Below, in pieces: positions 17,812 to 24,956 of a stretch of DNA of 64,000 nt (its first letter is position 1; each line of letters opens with the position of its first letter). The notes below the pieces were generated by a model. That model was not told the DNA's origin, ran no database searches, and saw only the letters and a program-made list of their open reading frames with translations. Source of the stretch: Lichenifustis flavocetrariae (GTDB taxonomy: Bacteria; Pseudomonadota; Alphaproteobacteria; Rhizobiales; Beijerinckiaceae); contig NZ_JAMOIM010000012.1 of the NCBI RefSeq assembly GCF_026130545.1, positions 1-64,000 on the forward strand, read 5' to 3'. The position numbers were made by a program, and so were the translations under genes.

Positions 17812-19698
17812 ATGCCTGGGAGCACTTTGCAGTCGTTCGAGACCGTGGAGGGATGCGGGACGCTGCCATGGAGCCGTTCGCCCATCCCGGGTGAATCGAT
17901 CATGGGCCTCCTGGCGCGGACGGTTGCGCATCACGGCATCGACCGCATCGCACCGGTGTTGCGGATTGCCGGCATCGACACCCTCTTTCCGGAAGCGCTC
18001 CCGACCACGCACCGGAAAAAGGCTAAGGCCATCGCCGCCCTCCTCGGCACCACGCCCGACGAGGTCAAGCTCAGATGTCATCAGCCTATCGACGTCCCCG
18101 GCCGGCCGAACTCGTTCATGAATTTCTTTGGCACGCCGATCCGAGAACACTATCGGGAGGCGAGACGCCGTCGCTTCTCGCCGGCAAGTCTCGCCACAAG
18201 CCCGCACCATCGCGCCCTCTGGGACTTGAAGGTCTTCTCGTTCTGCCCCGAGTCCAGGGAGACGCTCATCTCGGCCTGTCCGCACTGCGATGCCAAACTC
18301 GGATGGCGGTGGACGGTCGGCATCGCTTCTTGCGAGCACTGCGGAGAAGACCTGCGCGACGCGTCGACGTCCAAGGTAGAGTGCGTCGATTGGGAAGCGC
18401 TCGATTTCCTGGTCGACCTCATTCATCCGGACCCGGCGCGGCGAACGCGGGCTCATCGCAGCCTCCCGCACCCCTTGTCTGGGCTCGATAACGGCGAGGC
18501 GTTCGAGGCATGCATGGCGTTGGCTTGCGCCTCAACGTTCGCATCCGATGCACCCGAGAAACGGCTGGTCCGCTCCACCGGGTTTGCCGCCGTCACTCCC
18601 GACGCGCTCGCGTGGGGTGGTCGGACCATCTTGGAGTGGCCGACGAGCTTCCAGGCTTGGGCCGGTGTCGCCGGCTTGGCACGCCCGGATCAAGGCATCC
18701 TCAAACGGCGCCTTGGAATGCTGGCTCGATTGTTCGCCGATCCTTACCTGGCACCTGCATTCAGGGAGCAGATGCGTCGCGAGTTGGGCATCGAGATTTT
18801 CAGGTTTGGCTTGAAACTGCGCCGACCTCATGTGCGTCGCCCTTCCGATAAAGGGCGTGTCGCAGGAGAACCGTATGTACGGCAGTCGGCGGCTCCAGGG
18901 CGGTCATCGCTCGAAAAGCCACCGATCCCCAAGAGGGGTGCCGCGAAGTTGCCGGTGGTGCGCCGCGCCAAGATTGGCCGCAACAAGATCGCGATGCAAC
19001 TCGGGGTGGACTGCCTGACCGTCGCGCGGCTAGCCGACGCCGGCTTGTTCTCACGTGTCGACGGCGCCTCTGCGTGGTCCAAAGCGGGCGAGGCCTATGA
19101 TCGGTCGAGCGTCGATGCCTTCGTCATGAGGGCCAGGGGCGCCATCCGCGCAAACCCTGAATCCTGCGACGCGGTGCCCCTCGCCATTGCGGCAAGGCGC
19201 CTGCCTACCGCCGCACCGTGGGTCGGAATCTTCCGCGCCATCCTGGTCGGCGCCCTCGAAGTTTACCCTTGCGACGGCGAGGGAGAGCGCGCCCTTACGT
19301 CGGCGCTGAACGTCGTGGAGTGGCGGCTCCGCGACTTGGTGTCATCCGTTCCGCCCGAAGTCGTCCTGACGCCCAAGGGGCAGCACGTCAGCCTGAGGGA
19401 GGCTGCGGCGATGATCGGCGTCACGGTCTCGATCGTGCAGTCCATGGTCGAAGATGGACTGCTGATCAACGACCCTGCAACACGCCGCCTACGGACGGCC
19501 GACGTCATCGCGTTTCGCTCCGCCTTCATCCTGTCCGGCGAGGTCGCACGACTCCTCGGATATTCTGGCAGCGTCCGAGAAGTCCTCTTCCATCAGGGTG
19601 TTTCCCCCGCAGCGACCCTTCAGCGTGGCGAAATTGCCTTATGGCGACGGGAGCAGGTGGAGGTGGCCATCGGCCCTGCAAGGCAGAGATGCGCCTAA
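17812..19698 (+). CDS. tniQ: TniQ/TnsD-family target-selection protein
   Basis: 628 residues, in the size range of TnsD rather than short TniQ. The N-terminal TniQ domain (LPWSRSPIPGESIMGLLAR) is followed by a zinc ribbon (SACPHCD...ASCEHCGED, about 158-185). The C-terminal half has several helix-turn-helix-like stretches (NKIAMQLGVDCLTVARLADAGL; SLREAAAMIGVTVSIVQSMV; GEVARLLGYSG). Long forms of this family bind a specific attachment site and recruit TnsC. No Cas genes are present, so a protein-read attachment site is expected. The stop codon lies in the first repeat of array A. Confidence 0.88.
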   Translation: MPGSTLQSFETVEGCGTLPWSRSPIPGESIMGLLARTVAHHGIDRIAPVLRIAGIDTLFPEALPTTHRKKAKAIAALLGTTPDEVKLRCHQPIDVPGRPNSFMNFFGTPIREHYREARRRRFSPASLATSPHHRALWDLKVFSFCPESRETLISACPHCDAKLGWRWTVGIASCEHCGEDLRDASTSKVECVDWEALDFLVDLIHPDPARRTRAHRSLPHPLSGLDNGEAFEACMALACASTFASDAPEKRLVRSTGFAAVTPDALAWGGRTILEWPTSFQAWAGVAGLARPDQGILKRRLGMLARLFADPYLAPAFREQMRRELGIEIFRFGLKLRRPHVRRPSDKGRVAGEPYVRQSAAPGRSSLEKPPIPKRGAAKLPVVRRAKIGRNKIAMQLGVDCLTVARLADAGLFSRVDGASAWSKAGEAYDRSSVDAFVMRARGAIRANPESCDAVPLAIAARRLPTAAPWVGIFRAILVGALEVYPCDGEGERALTSALNVVEWRLRDLVSSVPPEVVLTPKGQHVSLREAAAMIGVTVSIVQSMVEDGLLINDPATRRLRTADVIAFRSAFILSGEVARLLGYSGSVREVLFHQGVSPAATLQRGEIALWRREQVEVAIGPARQRCA

Positions 19699-19819
19699 AT
19701 CAGGCTTAGCTTGGGGAGACCTGAATCGGTTTAACTTTGGCTGGCTGAATCAGCTTTATGTTGGATGTCTTGAATTCAGTCATCCCCTCAGAGGGTTAGG
19801 TGAATCACCCTTGGCTTGT
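19695..19819 (+). repeat. TnsB-type repeat array A
   Basis: Four matches to a 20-bp site of consensus NTGAATCA-N5-T-N-A-N2-TTGG begin at 19695 (overlapping the tniQ stop), 19721, 19745 and 19800 (last one degenerate), at spacings 26, 24 and 55. Array position immediately after tniQ and the repeat form fit TnsB-binding sites of a transposon end. Confidence 0.7.
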
Positions 19820-19887
19820 CGCCTCTCTCGCAGTTCGTCGAACGTCGCCCAGGCGCAACGCGTAGCAGTCATCTGAGTGCGTTCTAA

Positions 19888-20922
19888 CTAGACCGAGCAC
19901 GCGATATACGGGTTCGCTTCGGTCGTCAGAAACATTTCGCGGATGCGATGACCTCCACTCTCCACCAGCGAACGCGCCATGTTGGGCAGCTCCGCGATGG
20001 CCCTGTCACTGTCGTCCATCGCTATAGGATTCGGCGACTCAGGAGCGTCGAGCCGCATCACCTGGTCCTTGCCGACCAGAAGGAAAGCCTGCCCTAGCGC
20101 ATTCAGGGACTGCGCCTTCATCGCCCCCCGCAGCGCGTCACGCCACTGCCACATGCCGCCAGCCGAGCGGTCTTCGGAGACCTGGAACGAGGATTCGCCA
20201 CAGCCCAGGCTCAGGATTTGCACCTGCCGCCGGTCAATGTCGAAACAGGCCAAGGCGTCCACCAAGCCGATCATGATCGGATTGTTCGCCCATAGACCGC
20301 CATCGATCAGTTCGTAACCAAGTTCTTTCAGCGACCGAAAATAGGTTGGCGCCGCCGACGTCGCTCGACCGACCCTGACCATCTTCTCAGACCGATCCTT
20401 CTTGTAGTCGGGGTGGTGAGGCGTCTTGTAGACCCACGGCTCGCCGTGCCGGCCTTCGAAGGCCGGAATGCAGAGCCGCGTCGTGGCCTCGCCGAACAGC
20501 TTGTGATCGAATACGCGAAGCAGTTCCTGCTCCAGTATGTCGGCATCGTAGACGGCCGCGACCGTGCGCTTGGCTTTCTTGAACAACCCCCTCGCAGCGC
20601 CGCTTATCCCCTTGGTTGGGAAGATGTTGGGCCCGCGCTCGATGTAGAAGTCGCGCAAACCCTTGCCGGTCATTCCCGAGGCGAGACCCATCGCGATGAG
20701 GCCGCCGGTGGAGGTGCCGGTGATCATGTCGAAATGGCTCGCGACGGATTTGCCGCCCAGGAAGCGGCCCTCGATCTCAGCGAGGATGGAAGCCGGCAGG
20801 ATTCCGCAGATGCCACCTCCGTCAATGGAGAGAATGCGGAACGGCCGCTCCGGCGACCAGGGCTGTTGAACGCGGAGGTTTTGAATCGTGCCGTCAGAGC
20901 GGCGGGGGGGCATGTAGTTCAT
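19888..20922 (-). CDS. capV: CapV patatin-like phospholipase, CBASS effector
   Basis: 344 residues. The oxyanion loop is DGGGICG (34-40), the nucleophile Ser71 lies in GTSTG and the catalytic Asp in the later DGG (YELIDGGLWANNP), i.e. a complete Ser-Asp dyad. CapV is a cyclic-dinucleotide-activated phospholipase that degrades the inner membrane and kills the infected cell. The ATG at 20922 overlaps the E2 stop (ATGA); a longer in-frame start at 20991 is less likely. Third gene of the leftward CBASS operon. Confidence 0.88.
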   Translation of the reverse strand: MNYMPPRRSDGTIQNLRVQQPWSPERPFRILSIDGGGICGILPASILAEIEGRFLGGKSVASHFDMITGTSTGGLIAMGLASGMTGKGLRDFYIERGPNIFPTKGISGAARGLFKKAKRTVAAVYDADILEQELLRVFDHKLFGEATTRLCIPAFEGRHGEPWVYKTPHHPDYKKDRSEKMVRVGRATSAAPTYFRSLKELGYELIDGGLWANNPIMIGLVDALACFDIDRRQVQILSLGCGESSFQVSEDRSAGGMWQWRDALRGAMKAQSLNALGQAFLLVGKDQVMRLDAPESPNPIAMDDSDRAIAELPNMARSLVESGGHRIREMFLTTEANPYIACSV

Positions 20923-21389
20923 CGGGGCGCTCCGGTCGGCAGTTGCTGGGGATGGCGGCCTCCTCCCGTCCACGTCCCGGTCGCGCGCCATCCTTCATAA
21001 CAGGCGAGCCAGTCGCTCGTGTAAGGGACAGTCGTTCGGGACAGTAGGTCGGCAGGCGTCCACTCCGTCGTGTCGGGATCGAAGAGGCAGAGAATCGGTA
21101 CAGGTTCTCCCTCCACTCGGTAGACGTGCGGCAGGTCGCCCTCGGGATCGCCTCGACGTGGCGCCAACCTGGGGTTCAGCACTCGAACCCGGGGCTGCAT
21201 CGAGAGCAGATCGATGCGTTCGAGCACCGTTGGCACGCGGTAGCTGATCGCGACCGTGTAGGTCCGCATCAGCGGCTTCAACGTGCCGCGCCAGATCGCG
21301 GAAGGGCCCTCTCTCTGCATGACCTCGAACGACGGGAAGTCCGATTTCAAGGCAGCGATCTGGTCATCGATGTCGGGGAAGATCCTCAC
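20919..21389 (-). CDS. Stand-alone E2-like protein of CBASS
   Basis: 156 residues from a GTG start that overlaps the CD-NTase stop (GTGA). The proposed catalytic Cys101 lies in VPILCLFDPDTTEW, followed by the block VPYTSDWLACYEGWRATGTWTGGG, the conserved signature of prokaryotic E2-like proteins found beside CD-NTases. In type II CBASS, E2 activity conjugates the C-terminus of the CD-NTase to cell components and primes it. No E1 or JAB partner is present, so this is an E2-only (short type II) system. There is no ATG start in frame, which makes this gene easy to miss. Confidence 0.85.
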   Translation of the reverse strand: MRIFPDIDDQIAALKSDFPSFEVMQREGPSAIWRGTLKPLMRTYTVAISYRVPTVLERIDLLSMQPRVRVLNPRLAPRRGDPEGDLPHVYRVEGEPVPILCLFDPDTTEWTPADLLSRTTVPYTSDWLACYEGWRATGTWTGGGRHPQQLPTGAPR

Positions 21390-22645
21390 TTCAGGAGCCC
21401 GCCCATGAAAGTGTGGGCGCGCGCGGGCGCCGCCGTGGCGGCCGTTGCCGTGGCCCCGGTGATGATAGCGGGCCGGCTCGGGACGAAGACTGAACCACGG
21501 CCCGTGTGCGCATGCCGTCCGTGCTGCACGGCGCCTCCGATACGCTCGTTGAAGAGCTTCAGGCTTCGCGAGACGACGTGGTTGCCGAACATGCCGCGAA
21601 GGACCTCTCTGAGTTCCTCCTGGGACATCTCGCTGCGCTGGGCGAACTCGATGGTGTCGCCGAGGTCCTTCACCTTCCGACGCCACTCCTCCTGGTCAGC
21701 GATGGTCGCCGGCCAACGGTCGGTGAAGACGTCCCGTGCGAACACGGGGTTCGCGACATGAAGCCGATCCCGGCGGCTGGTTGCCGCGGCGATCTCCCGC
21801 TCGATCCAACGGCAAAGCCGCACCAGCATGGCGGACAGGCTGAGCCCCGGCGTCGCGGCGCGACCGGCATAGTAGGAAAGCATGACGGAGGGAGGGACCC
21901 GTCCGGCGTAATCCGCATATTGCACGTTGCGGAACCGCTTCAGGAGCTGAAGCGCCACCGTGGCGGTGTTCTTCGCGATGAGCGGCGTTTGATCGGGAAC
22001 CTTGTCGTGCTCGGCATCGGCTCGGAACTCCATGCCGCCCGACTCATAGTACCTGCGCGCAAGCTCGAACGCGAAGTTCCACTCCATCGGGGTGTTGGCG
22101 CGGTACCAGACCGCGAATCCGTGGGCGTTCATGGGAACGTGAAAGTGATCTGCCCTGGGCTCCTCGCGCTTGGCGTGGAAGATGTGGCTTTCGCGCTCGC
22201 CGGGCGTGTTCAGCCGTGACGACGGCGTCACGTCGATGTGCATCCCGTCCGCATAATAGATGGTGACGCAGCGTGTCTGTCGGACGATGGCCCTCTCGAC
22301 GGGGTAGCCCTCCAAAGCCTGTTCGAGGAGGTCGAGCGGCACGTGCGGCGCGATGAGCGGATCGACTGACAACTGGGCCACGACATCGATGTCGTATTCG
22401 TCGTCGGTGCCACGGGTCGATACCGTGGCGTCGATGGCCATGCTGCCCTGCGGCGTGAAGCGCAGCACCCTGCCTTCCAGGGGGCTGCCGGGGCGTTCGA
22501 TGTAGGCCCGGACTGACTCGTCCCGCTCGCAGGTCTTCGCGTGAAGGCCCGGCGGCAGTTGCACGTTGATCGCGATATCGGCAAGAATCGCGTCGAGCGG
22601 GTGCAGGAAGGGATTCGAGGGTGGGTGGGAAACCAGTCTGTTCAT
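21386..22645 (-). CDS. CD-NTase (cGAS/DncV-like nucleotidyltransferase) of CBASS
   Basis: 419 residues. The nucleotidyltransferase motif GS is at 67-68, the metal-binding Asp85 and Asp87 are in DEYDIDVV and the third Asp138 is in MHIDVTPS, so it looks active. It would make a cyclic oligonucleotide when phage infection is sensed, activating CapV. The C-terminal tail (ATAATAAPARAHTFMGGLLK) is low-complexity and exposed-looking, a plausible E2 target. AGGAG lies 7 nt before the ATG at 22645; the frame is open to 22669. First gene of the CBASS operon; divergent from the sigma-like gene. The clade is not assigned. Confidence 0.88.
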   Translation of the reverse strand: MNRLVSHPPSNPFLHPLDAILADIAINVQLPPGLHAKTCERDESVRAYIERPGSPLEGRVLRFTPQGSMAIDATVSTRGTDDEYDIDVVAQLSVDPLIAPHVPLDLLEQALEGYPVERAIVRQTRCVTIYYADGMHIDVTPSSRLNTPGERESHIFHAKREEPRADHFHVPMNAHGFAVWYRANTPMEWNFAFELARRYYESGGMEFRADAEHDKVPDQTPLIAKNTATVALQLLKRFRNVQYADYAGRVPPSVMLSYYAGRAATPGLSLSAMLVRLCRWIEREIAAATSRRDRLHVANPVFARDVFTDRWPATIADQEEWRRKVKDLGDTIEFAQRSEMSQEELREVLRGMFGNHVVSRSLKLFNERIGGAVQHGRHAHTGRGSVFVPSRPAIITGATATAATAAPARAHTFMGGLLK

Positions 22646-22699
22646 TCGACAACTCCTTTCGGGCCACATGCGGAGCGCCCGATTGGCGTTGCATCAGAA

Positions 22700-22792
22700 C
22701 CGTCACCACCTTAGGCGCTGCTGCGGAAGCCACGCGGACATGCGACTTCGATGTCCGCGTGAAATCTTCTACGGCGCCTAAGGTGGTGACGG
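22700..22792. promoter_or_regulatory. 93-bp palindrome between divergent CBASS and regulator operons
   Basis: Outer arms of 19 bp (22700-22718 and 22774-22792, core CACCACCTTAGGCGC) and inner arms of 11 bp (22731-22741 and 22751-22761, CACGCGGACAT) share one symmetry axis at 22746, with a partly paired 12-nt stretch between them on each side. It could be two nested operators or a long RNA hairpin in the leader of the sigma-like gene, whose ATG is 19 nt away. Confidence 0.75.
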
Positions 22793-22811
22793 CAGGGACA
22801 AGGATTCCCTG

Positions 22812-23405
22812 ATGTCCGATTCCGCACTCGGGTCCCCTGAAGGCGACCAGGACGAAGCCGAAGCGCTGACTCTCGAAGAGGTGCGAGTCGCGATTGAGCA
22901 TCTCGGGCCAGCGGACATGCTGCGTCTCGCGAAGGCGGCGGCTCACTTCGAATACAGGAATGGGCGGCTTGCCCGCGACTTGAGGCAGGAGGCGTTCGTC
23001 CGAGTGCTCGACGGTCGGCGCAAATGCCCCCGGAACGTGAACTTGGCCTTGTCCCTCTCCAACGTCATGCGCAGCATAGCTTCCGAGAGGGACCGGGAAG
23101 CAGAACATGCCGACATCGACGAGATGATCGCTGCCGACTCGCTGGAAGCCGGGTCGATGAGCGGAATTGGCCCTGATCTGCTGGAGCAGGTCAGGGGAAA
23201 GCTCGATGGCGAACAGCTTCTGAGTGAGGCGCTCCGCCTCTTCGAGGACAATGAAAGGGCGAAGACGATGTTCGAGGGAATCATTGAGGACATGGAAGGC
23301 CAGGAGCTGCGGGAGCTGCTCGGCGTATCCCAGGTCGAGTTCGATACGTTGCGCAGATTGGTGCGGCGGCGGCTGGATAAGCATTTCCGAGACCGGAAGT
23401 CATGA
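22812..23405 (+). CDS. Sigma-70-like regulator divergent from CBASS
   Basis: 197 residues. The middle (RDLRQEAFVRVLDGRRKCP...LSNVMRSIASERDRE) follows sigma region 2 of ECF-like factors, and the C-terminus (LRELLGVSQVEFDTLRRLVRRRLDKHF) the region 4 helix-turn-helix. An acidic linker joins them. It could be a true sigma factor or a DNA-binding protein built from sigma domains. It is the first gene of a three-gene operon (ATGA overlaps) ending in an ImmA/IrrE peptidase. Position opposite CBASS suggests it controls that operon. Confidence 0.7.
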   Translation: MSDSALGSPEGDQDEAEALTLEEVRVAIEHLGPADMLRLAKAAAHFEYRNGRLARDLRQEAFVRVLDGRRKCPRNVNLALSLSNVMRSIASERDREAEHADIDEMIAADSLEAGSMSGIGPDLLEQVRGKLDGEQLLSEALRLFEDNERAKTMFEGIIEDMEGQELRELLGVSQVEFDTLRRLVRRRLDKHFRDRKS

Positions 23406-23839
23406 CCCGGGATCGAACCAGCGACGATACAAAGAAGCTCGCCAATCTCGACAAGTTCGTGGAGGAGCAACTGTTCGCAACCACGGACGAGGAACTGCTG
23501 CGAGAAGCTTCGGAGGATGGCATCGATCTCACGAAGCTGAGGAACGAGCACCTTGCGTCGCTGAGCGAAGCAGGCAAGGTCGCGGGCCGCAACAGGCAGG
23601 CGGCGATCCGAGACGAGATGGCTCGCGACCGCGCCAAGCCGCCAGCAGTTCTGGACCTCAACCGGGCGCGCTCGAAGTACGAGCAATTGCTGGCTGGAAA
23701 CGACAATGCCGCGACGCGCATGACGATGGCGGCCCGGAACCAGGACGGTGATGCAGAAGCCGACATGGACGGCATGTTGGAGGACTTCGCAGAGCTTGGA
23801 CTCATCAAGGATGCGGACAAGGACAAGCCTGGGCCATGA
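23402..23839 (+). CDS. Small acidic helical protein between sigma-like and peptidase genes
   Basis: 145 residues, mostly helical and charged, with an acidic C-terminal tail (DGDAEADMDGMLEDFAELGL). No domain recognised. It is coupled at both ends by ATGA overlaps. It might be an anti-sigma, an adaptor or the peptidase substrate; this is guesswork from position only. Confidence 0.65.
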   Translation: MTRDRTSDDTKKLANLDKFVEEQLFATTDEELLREASEDGIDLTKLRNEHLASLSEAGKVAGRNRQAAIRDEMARDRAKPPAVLDLNRARSKYEQLLAGNDNAATRMTMAARNQDGDAEADMDGMLEDFAELGLIKDADKDKPGP

Positions 23840-24663
23840 GCCTGTCGAGGGCGGAGGCGATCCTTGAGTCGTTGGGCATCGACCGTCCGGAGGACATCGA
23901 CCTTGAGATGGTGGCGTGGAGCCTGGGAGCAAAGGTCAAGTACCGGCCTCTCTGTTCGTGCGAGGCTCGGATATGCGGCCATGGGAACAAGGCGATCATC
24001 ACCGTCGACGACCGGAAGAGCGCTCGGCGCGTGCGCTTCTCGCTCGCCCACGAACTTGGACACTGGACGCACCATCGGGAACGCTTGCTGATCTGCCGTT
24101 CCGTGGACATTGGCAAATCCTCGGGATCAAGACGGGACGCCACCGATCCGGAGAAGGTTGCAGACCGTTTCGCTTCGGAACTGATCCTCCCCTCCTACAT
24201 CCTGCACCCGATGTTGAAGGGCTACAGGACGCTCAACCTGAAAACCATGCGAGAGGTCGGATCGGCGTTCAATGCCAGCCTGACGGCGACCGCCATCCGC
24301 ATCATGCAAAGCAACACGTTTCACGCGATGATCGTCTGCCACCGGCCTGGCAAGAAGCCGTGGTTCGAACGGGCCGACTGCGTGCCAGATCGTTGGTTTC
24401 CGAAAGCCACGCTCGACTGCGAGAGCTATGCGAAGGAGGTTCTCGCCAACAAGACGGAGCAGGTCCACCCGAGGAAGATCGGAGCGGACGCTTGGTTCGA
24501 TCGTCCCGAGGCGGAGCGCTACGAAGTCTCGGAACAGTCGTTTCCGCTGCCGAACAACGAGGTGCTCACGCTGCTCACCTTTTCCGATCCAGCTATGATG
24601 GAAGAGCAAAGGGAACGGCGCCAGTACGGTCTGTCGATAGACCCAGCCATACGCGTTCGCTGA
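23836..24663 (+). CDS. ImmA/IrrE-family metallopeptidase (CapP-like position)
   Basis: 275 residues. The zinc motif HELGH (72-76) and the downstream Glu in RFASELILP are those of DUF955 ImmA/IrrE peptidases, which cleave a cognate repressor on stress signals. In characterised CBASS loci the peptidase CapP cleaves the repressor CapH and switches CBASS on. Here the likely partner is the sigma-like protein or the small protein in the same operon. A Cys-rich loop (CSCEARICGHG, 40-50) is unusual and could sense redox or metal. Confidence 0.82.
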   Translation: MSLSRAEAILESLGIDRPEDIDLEMVAWSLGAKVKYRPLCSCEARICGHGNKAIITVDDRKSARRVRFSLAHELGHWTHHRERLLICRSVDIGKSSGSRRDATDPEKVADRFASELILPSYILHPMLKGYRTLNLKTMREVGSAFNASLTATAIRIMQSNTFHAMIVCHRPGKKPWFERADCVPDRWFPKATLDCESYAKEVLANKTEQVHPRKIGADAWFDRPEAERYEVSEQSFPLPNNEVLTLLTFSDPAMMEEQRERRQYGLSIDPAIRVR

Positions 24664-24675
24664 AACAGGTCTTTT

Positions 24676-24838
24676 CATCCCCTCAGCGGGTGTCCGGCAC
24701 AGAACGGTTGCCGGGGTGAATCAGCAGTATCTTGGCAGCCCTGAATCAGTTTTGTCCTGTGCAGTCGAATCAATTCTGTCTTGGAGTTTGCGAAAGCGAC
24801 TTGTCGTCAGGCATTTGAGCGAATCAGGCTTGACTTGG
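24676..24838 (+). repeat. TnsB-type repeat array B
   Basis: Sites begin at 24716, 24741, 24765 and 24819 (spacings 25, 24, 54) and match the array A consensus. They are preceded by TCATCCCCTCAGCGGGT at 24676, a sequence also found in array A at 19780 with one change. The near-identical spacing shows that arrays A and B are copies of one end. Confidence 0.7.
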
Positions 24839-24956
24839 ATGGCGACCTTGGACGGAGGGTCGTCGCGAAATGGATGATGGTCGCGCCCTGCGTTCGTGAC
24901 GCTTGCAATTCGAAGCCGTCCGCGGGAGTCGCTCACTTCCTCAACGGAGCAGGTGC

